A DNA stretch of 64,000 bases. Origin: UBA10349 sp003485905 (GTDB taxonomy: Bacteria; Pseudomonadota; Gammaproteobacteria; Arenicellales; Arenicellaceae). Below the pieces are notes generated by a model that searched no databases, was not told the origin of the DNA, and saw nothing but the letters and a program-made list of their open reading frames with translations. The stretch covers positions 124,001 to 188,000 of the forward strand of contig CALSLL010000001.1 in NCBI GenBank assembly GCA_943787185.1. The letters run 5' to 3'. Made by a program: the position numbers and the translations under genes. Positions 27,922 to 37,867 of the stretch are shown piece by piece (the stretch's first letter is position 1; each line of letters starts with the position of its first letter).

Positions 27922-28413
27922 ATGAGCGCTGAAGAAAAATCCTCAAATAAATTGCAAGATCATTTGCTCACGCTTCAGAGATTGCTGGAGCAATCTGAGC
28001 TTTCAACAGAATTGGACAGTGAAATTGAAGAGGAAATGCTTATACAAATTGAGGCGCTGTCGGACTCTATTGAACAGCCTTCAATCTACACTATTGATGA
28101 TTCCAACATTTCTACTAGCGTCGAGAGCGCGAACGAACCGGCAACAGTCGATCGAGATCTTCCCATTCTCATGGACAAAATTGAGATTGAAACAGATAAG
28201 ACGTCCGAAAAAAGCGTTACCACTGGTCGTAGGAAACACACCGGCCCACAACGCGGGTATGAAACATCAAACGATTTAGCAAATAACATTCTTGATGCCT
28301 TAGCTGAGATAGACCCCTATATCACTTTTCCAATTAAAGGTAGCCAGGACTACGAAAAGCTTTCAGCTGCGCTAGCAAAACGCCTAGAGAAGGGGTTTAA
28401 TAAACCTAAGTAA
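27922..28413 (+). CDS. Hypothetical protein of the holC-valS locus
   Basis: 163 residues, soluble, acidic. Residues 8-45 look helical and may be coiled coil (LQDHLLTLQRLLEQSELSTELDSEIEEEML). A Ser/Thr/Glu-rich linker follows. The C-terminal 50 residues (NDLANNILDALAEIDPYITFP, then LSAALAKRLEKGF) look like a folded helical end. I recognise no family. Many gammaproteobacteria carry a small poorly conserved ORF between holC and valS, and this may be the local version. It is 68 bp after holC on the same strand. Confidence 0.55.
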   Translation: MSAEEKSSNKLQDHLLTLQRLLEQSELSTELDSEIEEEMLIQIEALSDSIEQPSIYTIDDSNISTSVESANEPATVDRDLPILMDKIEIETDKTSEKSVTTGRRKHTGPQRGYETSNDLANNILDALAEIDPYITFPIKGSQDYEKLSAALAKRLEKGFNKPK

Positions 28414-28441
28414 AAAATTGCACATCGCCAATTCTAAACTT

Positions 28442-30802
28442 TTAGCCCCAACTCAAATCGTGCTGGCTAAATGGTAAATCCCGAAATCGTTTACCAGTAA
28501 TCTGAAATATTGCATCGCTAATCCCTGACTGAACCGAAGTAGCCCTATCATGCCCCATACCTCGCATCCAATGTTCCGTTTTAAAAAACTGGATATTAAT
28601 TTCTGGAGGATCCTCCTTAATGCGCGAGATTGAGAACTGGTCAAAATTATTCTCTACTATCCGTCCTTCAACGACCGTATTTGCCTGGTGCATCGCGTCG
28701 TTATAAAACCAAATAATTTGTCCTTCAATTTGTTTTTTCACTGACAGAGGGTTAATTAAGCTAAAACCCTGATCCAGGGCAACATCGACCCGCTCGAGTC
28801 TAACCTGCCCTTCCTTACTGATTGAAACGGTATGCACCATCGCGCTTATAGTTGCCGTTCCTTTTGCCTCAACCCCTTTCTCCTCAAGCGCAATGGCACG
28901 TGCTGTACCTAAGGGTAATGGCGTGCCCCAGTCTGACATCTCTGCGGCCAAATCTAACGCCCGAATCATATCGTCTCTATGTGGAAGATCAGTTCGAGAT
29001 ATCAATTCACGCCGATAGAGATACGGATCCTTCCCGGCAGCACGTGCTAACTCATCGATAAATGTCTCACGATAGAACTCGTGTGCAGCCTGACCCACGC
29101 CGCGTCGCGTACCGCAAGGAACATGAAATTTTGTAGAATGACTAGAAAATCGGTAGTTAGGCGCATAGTACCTAGATGCCGTGTCAAATGAGGAAGTCGG
29201 ACCAAACCCATCTTCCTGCATTGCCGTACGTACTTCGAGCGAAACAGGCCAACCATCTGCATTTAGCCCCGCTCGCAAACGAGCAACGCCCATTGCACGA
29301 TAGGTCGTACCAATAAAGTCTTCTTCTCGAGTCCAGAGCAAATGAATAGGCGTTCCCCGATTCTCATTAGCAATCATTATTGCCTGTTCAGCCTGTGGAC
29401 CGTTACCATTTCGACCAAAGCCGCCGCCTAAATGACATAGATGAATATAAACATTCTCTTCGGGAACCCCTGTAATCAACGAAGCACTTCGGCGAGTTTC
29501 CTGAGGGCTTTGATCACCGACCCAAATATCAACCCGATCAGAAGTCACCAATACAGTAGCATTACCCGGCTCCATTCGAGCACGAGGTAAATAAGGTGTC
29601 GAATACTCCGCTTCTAGCGTTTGCGTAGCACCTGCAATCGCCGCTTCGACATCGCCTTGGTCCATGTGAACATTACCCGCCTCCGTCATTACGGACACAA
29701 GTTCTCGATGCATATCAGCAGTATTAGACGCTGCAAATTCCGAAGGGATATCCCACTCAATCGTCATTTTGTCTAGCGCTGTTTTTGCCTGGTACCAATG
29801 ATCTGCAATCACTGCAACCGACCCACTAAATGTACGACCGCGAAGTAATGACGGATCGGGAATCGGTAACTGCACAGCAGAATTCACACCAGGCTGGTCA
29901 CGAATGGCATCAAAGTCATAATTACTGACATCACCACCGTAAACGGGACAAGCTCTAATCGCCGCCCACTTCATGCCCGGTAAACGAACGTCAATTCCGT
30001 AGACTACTTGACCCGTCACCTTTGCAGGAACATCAATATTGTTCTGTTCGGTACCCATCAGGGTCCACTCATGCGGAGGCTTGATATTGATGCTCTCGGG
30101 GTTGGGATGAGGCGTTTCAGCTGCCAAATGAGCAATTTTTCCGTAGGTTGTGCTGCGACCACTTTTCTCATGATTAATGATGCTATCTTTAGCCGTCAGT
30201 TCAATAACCGGCACATCCCATAGCGCGGCCGCTGACAGCAAAAGTCGCTCGCGGATTTCAGCACCTGCAAGCTGCAAGTAGTAACGACCGTCACGGACCG
30301 AAGAGGCTTCATTGGTTCGCATGCGTCTATACAAACTATCTGGAATGCCACGCACCGGCTCACGCCCGCGAAACAGAGGCTCGCCACCACCAATAGGGTC
30401 AAAAGCGCCATCACCCATAACATTAAGTGTCCATTCCGGAGCCGATTCCCGAGCATCCCGGTTAACAGAAGCGTATTGTGGCCGAACCTTGCTCCAGTCG
30501 CATTGGAGCTCCTCGCACACCATCATAGCGTTCGAAGTCCAAACCCCCTGCCCAAGTTCGGTCTGAGCAATACGGATGGTTACCGTATCGTCCGGCTCTA
30601 TAACGACCCAGGCATTTAACTCGGGGACTTCTGGATTTTCATACCAAGTAGGCCCTAAATCTTCTGCAGCACTAATTTGCTTCGCAGGCACCCAAAACCC
30701 TAACACTAAAGCACCGGTAGCCGCTCCGGCAACAGCCAAAAATTCTCGACGATTGCGAGTTACGCTATCTTTTTGGTTCGCTTCTAATGCTGAATTACTC
30801 AT
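28442..30802 (-). CDS. Molybdopterin-binding subunit of an IorAB-type oxidoreductase, Tat-exported
   Basis: 786 residues, xanthine oxidase superfamily, closest in architecture to isoquinoline 1-oxidoreductase IorB. The N terminus has a Tat signal: NRREFLAVAGAATGALVLGF, then cleavage around ISAA. Recognisable molybdopterin-contact blocks are AQTELGQGVWTSNAMMVCEE, HLGGGFGRNGNG and CGTRRGVGQAAHEF. At the C-terminal block that normally reads GVGE...AIANAI the sequence is GMGHDRATSVQSGISDAI, so the usual catalytic glutamate position is His751 (28550-28552). Substrate is unknown. It follows the 2Fe-2S subunit by 13 bp and forms a two-gene minus-strand unit between holC-locus genes and valS. Confidence 0.88.
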   Translation of the reverse strand: MSNSALEANQKDSVTRNRREFLAVAGAATGALVLGFWVPAKQISAAEDLGPTWYENPEVPELNAWVVIEPDDTVTIRIAQTELGQGVWTSNAMMVCEELQCDWSKVRPQYASVNRDARESAPEWTLNVMGDGAFDPIGGGEPLFRGREPVRGIPDSLYRRMRTNEASSVRDGRYYLQLAGAEIRERLLLSAAALWDVPVIELTAKDSIINHEKSGRSTTYGKIAHLAAETPHPNPESINIKPPHEWTLMGTEQNNIDVPAKVTGQVVYGIDVRLPGMKWAAIRACPVYGGDVSNYDFDAIRDQPGVNSAVQLPIPDPSLLRGRTFSGSVAVIADHWYQAKTALDKMTIEWDIPSEFAASNTADMHRELVSVMTEAGNVHMDQGDVEAAIAGATQTLEAEYSTPYLPRARMEPGNATVLVTSDRVDIWVGDQSPQETRRSASLITGVPEENVYIHLCHLGGGFGRNGNGPQAEQAIMIANENRGTPIHLLWTREEDFIGTTYRAMGVARLRAGLNADGWPVSLEVRTAMQEDGFGPTSSFDTASRYYAPNYRFSSHSTKFHVPCGTRRGVGQAAHEFYRETFIDELARAAGKDPYLYRRELISRTDLPHRDDMIRALDLAAEMSDWGTPLPLGTARAIALEEKGVEAKGTATISAMVHTVSISKEGQVRLERVDVALDQGFSLINPLSVKKQIEGQIIWFYNDAMHQANTVVEGRIVENNFDQFSISRIKEDPPEINIQFFKTEHWMRGMGHDRATSVQSGISDAIFQITGKRFRDLPFSQHDLSWG

Positions 30803-30815
30803 CGATTTATACCTC

Positions 30816-31274
30816 TCATGCTCTCATCAGCTCAGCAGCTCGATGAATCGCCTGGCGAATACGGTGATACGTACTACATCGACAGATATTAGTAATCTCA
30901 GCATCGATTTCTGCATCTGTTGGATTTGGGTTCTTCTCCAACAGCGCCAATGAGCTCATTATCATTCCAGATTGACAATAACCACACTGCGGCACATCAA
31001 ACTCCTTCCAGGCAACCTGCACAGGGTGATCACCATCCAGTGAGACCCCCTCGATAGTCTTAACTGCCTTACCTACCGCCACTGACGCAGGTACGCGACA
31101 AGAGCGAAGCGGTACGCCATCAAGATGCACCGTGCACGCGCCACATTGTGCAATACCACAGCTAAATTTAGTCCCTGTCAATCCAAGCTGATCACGAATC
31201 ACCCATAATAATGGGGTCTGTGGGTCGGCCTCAACTGAATACGCATTCCCGTTCACTTCGAGATCAAACGCCAT
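30816..31274 (-). CDS. 2Fe-2S subunit of the IorAB-type oxidoreductase
   Basis: 152 residues from the ATG at 31274 (an upstream ATG at 31295 would add seven residues, but MAFDLEVNG is the natural beginning of the family). The plant-type ferredoxin cluster motif is CGIAQCGACTVHLDG...C; the second, helical 2Fe-2S domain has CGYCQSGMIM and CRC. It passes electrons from the molybdenum subunit to an outside acceptor; IorAB-type enzymes lack a FAD subunit, and none is encoded here. It has no signal of its own, so it would be carried out with the Tat-tagged large subunit if the complex is periplasmic. Confidence 0.92.
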   Translation of the reverse strand: MAFDLEVNGNAYSVEADPQTPLLWVIRDQLGLTGTKFSCGIAQCGACTVHLDGVPLRSCRVPASVAVGKAVKTIEGVSLDGDHPVQVAWKEFDVPQCGYCQSGMIMSSLALLEKNPNPTDAEIDAEITNICRCSTYHRIRQAIHRAAELMRA

Positions 31275-31523
31275 GCAACTACTCCAACTCTGCAAAACTA
31301 TTTAGTAAATCTACTATAACATTCATTGGAGAGCCAACTCGAACGGCTCAACTTGCTGGAATCCCAAAAGCGACTAATTCGTTACATCATACTTCGCTAG
31401 AACGCATAGGAAATCATCAATCATTCCCGCAACTAATCCAAGTCTATAGATAAAGCTCACCCACTACACTTGATCGTCGCGTATAATCACGCGCTGCAAC
31501 GAATCATCTAAAATTATAAAGGC

Positions 31524-34319
31524 ATGAGCCAGTCCCTAGACAAGCAATACCAACCCAGTGAGATAGAGCAAAATATCTATCAGCGTTGGGAAGACGAAGG
31601 TTATTTTTCTACCGGCTTAAAAAACCCAGATAGCACCAGCAACGATGATGGATATTGCATTGTCATTCCACCACCGAATGTGACTGGCAGCTTGCACATG
31701 GGTCATGCTTTCCAAGACACAATCATGGATTTGCTAACACGCTATCACCGTATGAGCGGCGAACCCACCCTGTGGCAAGCAGGAAGTGACCACGCTGGCA
31801 TCGCCACCCAAATGGTGGTTGAAAGAAAATTAGCTGCTGAGAATATTTCTCGACATGATCTAGGTCGAGAAAAGTTCATAGAAAAAGTCTGGGAGTGGAA
31901 AGAAGAATCGGGCGGAAATATTACTCGTCAACTGCGACGTATGGGATCGTCTCTGGATTGGTCGCGTGAACGCTTTACCATGGATGAAGGCTTATCAGAC
32001 GCCGTCACCAAAGTTTTTGTATCGCTCTATCAAGAGGGGCTCATTTATCGCGGCAAACGTTTAGTGAATTGGGATCCGGTACTAAATACTGCCGTATCAG
32101 ATCTGGAAGTAGTGTCCGAAGAGGAAGATGGTCACTTATGGAACCTTAAGTACCCTCTAGCAGATGATCCAAGTCAGTTTATGGTAGTTGCCACCACCCG
32201 ACCGGAAACCATGCTGGGTGATTCTGCCGTTGCCGTTCACCCAGAGGACGAACGCTATCAGCATTTGATCGGCAAACAGATTAAGTTACCGCTCACTGAT
32301 CGTGAAATCCCAGTTATAGCAGATGATTATGTGGACCCAGAGTTTGGTTCGGGTTGCGTGAAAATCACACCCGCCCATGACTTTAACGACAATGAACTTG
32401 GTAGTCGTCACGATCTCCCCCTAATCAATGTTATGGCACTTGATGCCAGTATTGATTTACAAGGGTCAAAATACCATTCGATGGATCGTTATGTGGCACG
32501 CAAGCAAATAGTCGCAGACCTAGATGCTGCGGGACTACTCGACTCAATCACACCGCACAAATTAATGGTGCCACGAGGAGATCGCACCAACGCGGTAATC
32601 GAGCCATTATTGACCGACCAATGGTTTGTAAAAATACAACCCCTTGCTGATCCCGCTATCAAAGCAGTAAAAAGTGGTGAAATTAAGTTTGTACCGGAAA
32701 ATTGGAGTAATACATATTTCGACTGGATGAACAATATCCAGGATTGGTGTATATCCCGCCAAATCTGGTGGGGTCATCGTATACCTGCATGGTATGACGA
32801 TGCTGGAAATATCTTCGTTGCCCAGACAGAAGCGGACGCACAAGAGCAAGCAGGGGCGGATACGAAACTTCATCGAGATAATGATGTATTAGATACGTGG
32901 TTCTCCTCTGCTTTGTGGCCATTTTCAACGCTTGGTTGGCCAGATAAAACGGAAGAATTAGATCTCTATTACCCCACATCTGTATTAGTTACAGGGTTCG
33001 ACATCATTTTCTTTTGGGTCGCCCGCATGATTATGATGGGCCTTAAATTTACCGGTAAAGTACCGTTTAAGGAAGTTTATATCCACGGTCTGGTCCGCGA
33101 TCAAAACGGGCAAAAAATGTCCAAGTCCAAAGGCAATGTATTAGATCCATTAGATCTAATAGACGGCATTGATCTCGAGGCACTGGTGCAAAAACGCACC
33201 ACCGGGCTAATGCAACCTGAGATGGCTGCAAAAATAGAAGCATCTACCAGAAAACAATTTCCTGATGGGCTATCGGCGTTTGGTACGGATGCACTTCGTT
33301 TTACTTTTGCTTCGCAGGCAACGCTGGGCCGCGATATACGTTTTGATCTAGGCCGCGTAGAAGGCTACCGAAACTTTTGTAACAAACTTTGGAACGCCGC
33401 CCGCTTTGTCCTGATGAATACCGAAGGGCAAGATTGCGGACAACGCGACAAACCATATGAGTTGCGGGCTGCAGATGAATGGCTGTTGGATCGATTACAA
33501 CAAGTCGAATTAGAAGCAGCCCAACATATTGAGTCGTATCGCTTCGATCAGCTCGCTAAGATTTTATACAGTTTCGTATGGGATGAGTATTGCAGCTGGT
33601 ACCTGGAAATGGCGAAAGTATTACTCAGCAGTGACACCGCAAGTGATCAACAATTACGTGGCACTCGCCGCACTTTGGTTAGAGTACTTGAGGCCTTACT
33701 AAGGCTATTGCACCCGGTTATGCCCTATATTACCGAACGTATTTGGCAGGATGTTAAATCGCTCGCCGCCGTCGATGGCGACACCATCATGCTGCAACCA
33801 TATCCAGTCTCAAACGATAGCAATCGTTTTGCAGATTCAAGCCTGGAAATTGAATGGATTAAATCAATAATTTCCGCTGTCCGAAACATTCGAGGCGAAA
33901 TGAATATCGAGCCATCTAAAAAGTTTCCGGTTCTTTTATCTGGACTGACATCGGAACAAAGTAATTACGTGGATGCTAATCGCTCGTTATTGTTACGGCT
34001 TGCGAATATGGAAAGCATCGACTCGATACCAGAAGGAACAGAGGCACCAGATTCAGCTACCGCTCTTGTCGGAGATGTACAAATTTTGATTCCGCTGGGC
34101 TCTTTAATCGACAAGCAAGCCGAGTTGATACGTCTTAACAAGGAGAGCGAACGGCTCATGGGTGACATTAAACGTGCCGAAGGCAAGTTATCCAACACAG
34201 GATTTGTAGATAAGGCACCCCAAGCAGTGATCGACAACGAACGTGGAAAACTTAAAGATGCCAAGTCTCAACTGGAAGTAATAACACAGCAAATAAAAAA
34301 GATACAAGCTCTCGACTGA
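31524..34319 (+). CDS. valS: ValS, valyl-tRNA synthetase
   Basis: 931 residues, class I synthetase. HIGH-type motif in PPPNVTGSLHMGHAF near residue 50, editing domain with TTRPETMLGDSAVAVHP, KMSKS motif in NGQKMSKSKGNVLDP, and a C-terminal coiled coil (DKQAELIRLNKESERLMGD). Complete. In many relatives it lies right after holC; here the 228 bp in front of it follow the inserted IorAB-type genes. Confidence 0.97.
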   Translation: MSQSLDKQYQPSEIEQNIYQRWEDEGYFSTGLKNPDSTSNDDGYCIVIPPPNVTGSLHMGHAFQDTIMDLLTRYHRMSGEPTLWQAGSDHAGIATQMVVERKLAAENISRHDLGREKFIEKVWEWKEESGGNITRQLRRMGSSLDWSRERFTMDEGLSDAVTKVFVSLYQEGLIYRGKRLVNWDPVLNTAVSDLEVVSEEEDGHLWNLKYPLADDPSQFMVVATTRPETMLGDSAVAVHPEDERYQHLIGKQIKLPLTDREIPVIADDYVDPEFGSGCVKITPAHDFNDNELGSRHDLPLINVMALDASIDLQGSKYHSMDRYVARKQIVADLDAAGLLDSITPHKLMVPRGDRTNAVIEPLLTDQWFVKIQPLADPAIKAVKSGEIKFVPENWSNTYFDWMNNIQDWCISRQIWWGHRIPAWYDDAGNIFVAQTEADAQEQAGADTKLHRDNDVLDTWFSSALWPFSTLGWPDKTEELDLYYPTSVLVTGFDIIFFWVARMIMMGLKFTGKVPFKEVYIHGLVRDQNGQKMSKSKGNVLDPLDLIDGIDLEALVQKRTTGLMQPEMAAKIEASTRKQFPDGLSAFGTDALRFTFASQATLGRDIRFDLGRVEGYRNFCNKLWNAARFVLMNTEGQDCGQRDKPYELRAADEWLLDRLQQVELEAAQHIESYRFDQLAKILYSFVWDEYCSWYLEMAKVLLSSDTASDQQLRGTRRTLVRVLEALLRLLHPVMPYITERIWQDVKSLAAVDGDTIMLQPYPVSNDSNRFADSSLEIEWIKSIISAVRNIRGEMNIEPSKKFPVLLSGLTSEQSNYVDANRSLLLRLANMESIDSIPEGTEAPDSATALVGDVQILIPLGSLIDKQAELIRLNKESERLMGDIKRAEGKLSNTGFVDKAPQAVIDNERGKLKDAKSQLEVITQQIKKIQALD

Positions 34320-34403
34320 GGCCATCGGTTACGGCCCTAATTTACTCCGTATGATTTATTAACCAGTGAGTGGCGGTGTCATGTAAACATAGTTGGCGAG
34401 CCA

Positions 34404-35120
34404 TCATGCCGTCAGCAATAACGATGCTATTGCCACAGCGGCGGTTTCAATTCTTAATATATGTGGTGCGATTGATACTCTCTTAGCCTCAAGACTCACT
34501 ATCGCCCGAACTTCAGTTTCGCTAAAACCACCTTCCGGACCGACAAAGCATACGACCTTGGTAGTTGATTGTCTCGGGCCATAGTACTCCTGCCACGATT
34601 CACCTTTAGGGTCTGCAATTAAAAGCTGCAACCCTTGATTGCTCATTCGAATTGCGTAGTCCACAGCATTTGCGGGTAACCCAATTTCGGGAAACCAAAC
34701 CCGACCAGATTGCTTACAAGACTCTATTACCAGACGTCGCCATTTCGCTACTAACTTATCGTTCGCACGCGTAGCCGAAAAATCACAATTGAGCGGCACG
34801 ATGCGACTAACACCCAACTGAGTGAGCATATCCAACAATACTTTTTGGCGATCCCCCTTAGGCACCGCCACGGCGATAGTTAAGTCAAACTCGACAGGTT
34901 TCTCTGCGGTAACTTCCTGAACCGTAAACACCGCCAAACTGCGCGAAGATTGCGGTGCAAGCTCCGCAATGGCAATTTGCCCTTCACCATTGAGCAACTC
35001 TACAGAATCACCCGCCTTTAGACGCCTTGATTTTATTGCATGTCGAGACTGCTCTGTATCCAACTCAACAGGGTCGCCTACCACAAAATTTTGAGGTGCA
35101 AAGAATCTGGACTTAGACAT
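34404..35120 (-). CDS. rsmE: RsmE, 16S rRNA m3U1498 methyltransferase
   Basis: 238 residues. N-terminal PUA-like domain, C-terminal SPOUT knot with the cofactor loop VVCFVGPEGGFSETEV and the closing VSIAPHILRIETAAVAI. Methylates U1498 of 16S rRNA. It begins two bases after the stop of rsmJ on the minus strand, so two 16S rRNA methyltransferases form one unit here. Confidence 0.95.
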   Translation of the reverse strand: MSKSRFFAPQNFVVGDPVELDTEQSRHAIKSRRLKAGDSVELLNGEGQIAIAELAPQSSRSLAVFTVQEVTAEKPVEFDLTIAVAVPKGDRQKVLLDMLTQLGVSRIVPLNCDFSATRANDKLVAKWRRLVIESCKQSGRVWFPEIGLPANAVDYAIRMSNQGLQLLIADPKGESWQEYYGPRQSTTKVVCFVGPEGGFSETEVRAIVSLEAKRVSIAPHILRIETAAVAIASLLLTA

Positions 35121-35122
35121 TT

Positions 35123-35908
35123 TTATTTTGATTTCGATTGAAAGTAGACATCATAACGAATTAGCTTCCCAGTAAATTGCTCGTCTGGCTCACGCCACAA
35201 TGGGGGTGCATAATTTGGCCTTTTCACTACAGTCCTTGGATATTTTTGAACGCAATGGCATAACAACGACTCGGCATCGATATCTTCACCAATCAAGCCA
35301 TGCAACAATTCCATGCTTTTATTCGCCATAGCGGATGACTTCCGCTTACTTGGGAACATCGGGTCCAAATAAATACAGTCTGCGCTAAATGCACCATTTC
35401 CCAATAAGTCTAGTGCATCGCCGGTCTCTACCACCGGCACAGAGACCTTGTTCTTTTGTGCCCACTCAGTTTCTGCCAACAGCCGCATAGCATCGCGTAA
35501 TAACAAAGCAATAAGTGGTTGACGTTCACAACATATCACTTCGTACCCCTGTGAACAAAAACGCATAGCATCGCCACCCCAACCTGCCGTCGCATCAACT
35601 AGCTTATTTGTTTTACGTCCAATGGCCTGTGATAACGGCTTTTGTTTAGCAGCCGGCCAAGACTTTTGTTGCTTAACAAATTTAGCCACATCAATTTTGT
35701 GTCTTAGCTGTTTTGGAACATTTTGTTTTGAAGATCTATCAGCATGCTTAGTAGAATTAGAAGTCAGCTGTTCAAGTAACTCCAATTGACCATCTCGCAG
35801 AACCAACTCAATATTGACTGGCCCACCACCAATTCGATTTGTGCATAGCTGTATCTGCTTCTCAATAATACTGGCGTAGCCTTTTGGCCCTTTGATTACA
35901 ACTTCCAT
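35123..35908 (-). CDS. rsmJ: RsmJ, 16S rRNA m2G1516 methyltransferase
   Basis: 261 residues. The SAM-binding region is LVDATAGWGGDAMRFCSQGYEV, and the catalytic motif is YLDPMFPSKRKSSA, characteristic of RsmJ (YhiQ). The N-terminal part (residues 50-85) has a basic Lys/Gln-rich stretch. Directly upstream of rsmE, forming a two-gene minus-strand operon; pepF is divergent with about 70 bp between starts. Confidence 0.94.
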   Translation of the reverse strand: MEVVIKGPKGYASIIEKQIQLCTNRIGGGPVNIELVLRDGQLELLEQLTSNSTKHADRSSKQNVPKQLRHKIDVAKFVKQQKSWPAAKQKPLSQAIGRKTNKLVDATAGWGGDAMRFCSQGYEVICCERQPLIALLLRDAMRLLAETEWAQKNKVSVPVVETGDALDLLGNGAFSADCIYLDPMFPSKRKSSAMANKSMELLHGLIGEDIDAESLLCHCVQKYPRTVVKRPNYAPPLWREPDEQFTGKLIRYDVYFQSKSK

Positions 35909-35977
35909 AAATCACTGACGACTATCTAACAAAACGTTATATTGCTGATTGATCAAATTTTTACACTGCTGACTATC

Positions 35978-37834
35978 ATGCCACAAAGACTGCTATTCGT
36001 ACTCCTCCTCTGCATCTCCTCTACCCCTCTTTTATCTCAGCCGAGTCAAGATACTAATACCCCTGTGGTATGGGACTTGTCTGATTTATATGCAAGTGAG
36101 GAAGATTGGCAATCCGCTTATACTCAGATAGACGAATCTTTGTCGAGTCTGACCGAACATAAAGACACGCTTACAAATTCGTCAACAGCTCTACTCGCAG
36201 CGATGTCCGCCATTGGGAATACATATCGGGCCATTAGTCGCTTATACGTTTACGCCAGCACCACTAATGACGAAGACCAAAATCTCGCGGAAAGCCAAGA
36301 AAGACTCGCAAAGGCACGCGCGCTCTACTCGAGACTAAGCGAAGCGACGTCATGGATAGAACCGACACTACTCGCAGCAGATGCAGACGATATACGCTCA
36401 TACCTCGCAGCAGAGCCTGACCTAGCCGAGTACGACCACTATATCGATGACATCCTGCGAAACAAAGACCACACTCTCAGCGCTCAAACTGAAAATGTAC
36501 TCGCCGCAGCGGGCATCGTATTGGGTAGTCCAAACGAAATATACGAATTGCTCGTCAATGCTGATATCGAATGGCCAACGATAACGCTTTCGGACGGGAC
36601 TGAAGTCTACCTGGATCAAGCAGCTTATACGCGCTATCGCGCCGCAGAAAACCGAGATGATCGTAAACTCGTTTTCGATACTTTTTGGTCCAAATGGGAT
36701 CAGTTCAAAGACAGTCTAGGGATGATGCTCGCAACCGAAGTAAACGCGAACACTATGCTAGCTAGAGTTCGAAACTACCCAGATACGCTTACCAGTGAAT
36801 TATCTTCAGAAAACCTACCTAGCGCTGTGTATACAACGTTAGTCAAAGAAGTTAACGCTGGGTTACCTACTTTACACCGTTACTTCAAACTTCGTGCCCG
36901 AATGCTAGAAATAGACGAACTAGCCTACTACGATATATACCCCTCACTGGTTAGTAGCGACAAAGTTTTTGACCTTGAAACCTCGCGCGCGCTAACCGTA
37001 GCAGCACTACAACCATTTGGAGGCGAGTATCTAGAACACCTTGAACGAGGTCTGAGCGAGAACTGGGTACACGCCTATCCCAGCAAAGGTAAACGCTCTG
37101 GAGCGTATATGAATGGTTCGGCCTACGATGTTCACCCTTACGTATTGCTAAATCACAATGATGACTTTAACGCTTTGTCGACTTATGCGCATGAGTGGGG
37201 TCACGCGGTGCACTCATTACTAGCGAATAAGGCTCAGCCATATAGCAAGGCTGATTATTCGACCTTCATCGCTGAAATGGCTTCTCAGATAAATGAGATT
37301 TTACTCGAAGAGTATCTATTGCAACGAGCCGCATCAGACGAAGAACGCCTGTTTTATCTAGGTCAATCGTTAGAGTCGATGCGTGGTTCTTTTTATCGTC
37401 AAACGATGTTTGCCGAGTTCGAGGCCGAAATACATGCAGCCGTCGAGGCGGACGAACCACTTACTGGCAGCGGCCTAACAGATCGCTATTTGAAATTATT
37501 AAAAACTTATCATGGCCACGATGAAGGTGTGCTTAGAATCGATGACATGTACGCCAACGAATGGGCCTATATCCCTCATTTCTACTACAATTTTTATGTA
37601 TACCAATATGCCACATCAATAGCCGGAGCAGCTTGGTTTGCAGAAAAAATAATTGACGGTGAAGAAGGTATCAGCGAAGCCTTTATAGACGTATTAAAAG
37701 CGGGAGGGTCAGATTACCCACACAATATTTTAATGAAAGCTGGTTTAGATATGAGCTCGCCAGAACCTTACCGCGCTGCTATTGCCCGTATGAACAGTAT
37801 CATGGATCGTATGGAGTCAATTTTGAACAAATAA
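35978..37834 (+). CDS. pepF: M3-family oligoendopeptidase F, with signal peptide
   Basis: 618 residues from the ATG at 35978; an upstream TTG at 35942 is in frame but the ATG gives a proper signal peptide (RLLFVLLLCISSTPLLSQ). The remaining protein matches oligoendopeptidase F: VVWDLSDLYASEEDW at the mature start and the zinc site STYAHEWGHAVHSL (HExxH type) with FIAEMASQINEILLEE downstream. It cleaves peptides of about 7-17 residues. PepF is usually cytoplasmic, so the exported form suggests peptide digestion in the periplasm; some marine gammaproteobacteria may have such a version. Confidence 0.88.
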   Translation: MPQRLLFVLLLCISSTPLLSQPSQDTNTPVVWDLSDLYASEEDWQSAYTQIDESLSSLTEHKDTLTNSSTALLAAMSAIGNTYRAISRLYVYASTTNDEDQNLAESQERLAKARALYSRLSEATSWIEPTLLAADADDIRSYLAAEPDLAEYDHYIDDILRNKDHTLSAQTENVLAAAGIVLGSPNEIYELLVNADIEWPTITLSDGTEVYLDQAAYTRYRAAENRDDRKLVFDTFWSKWDQFKDSLGMMLATEVNANTMLARVRNYPDTLTSELSSENLPSAVYTTLVKEVNAGLPTLHRYFKLRARMLEIDELAYYDIYPSLVSSDKVFDLETSRALTVAALQPFGGEYLEHLERGLSENWVHAYPSKGKRSGAYMNGSAYDVHPYVLLNHNDDFNALSTYAHEWGHAVHSLLANKAQPYSKADYSTFIAEMASQINEILLEEYLLQRAASDEERLFYLGQSLESMRGSFYRQTMFAEFEAEIHAAVEADEPLTGSGLTDRYLKLLKTYHGHDEGVLRIDDMYANEWAYIPHFYYNFYVYQYATSIAGAAWFAEKIIDGEEGISEAFIDVLKAGGSDYPHNILMKAGLDMSSPEPYRAAIARMNSIMDRMESILNK

Positions 37835-37867
37835 TAGCCTCAATATTCGGCAATCTATCAGCGAATA

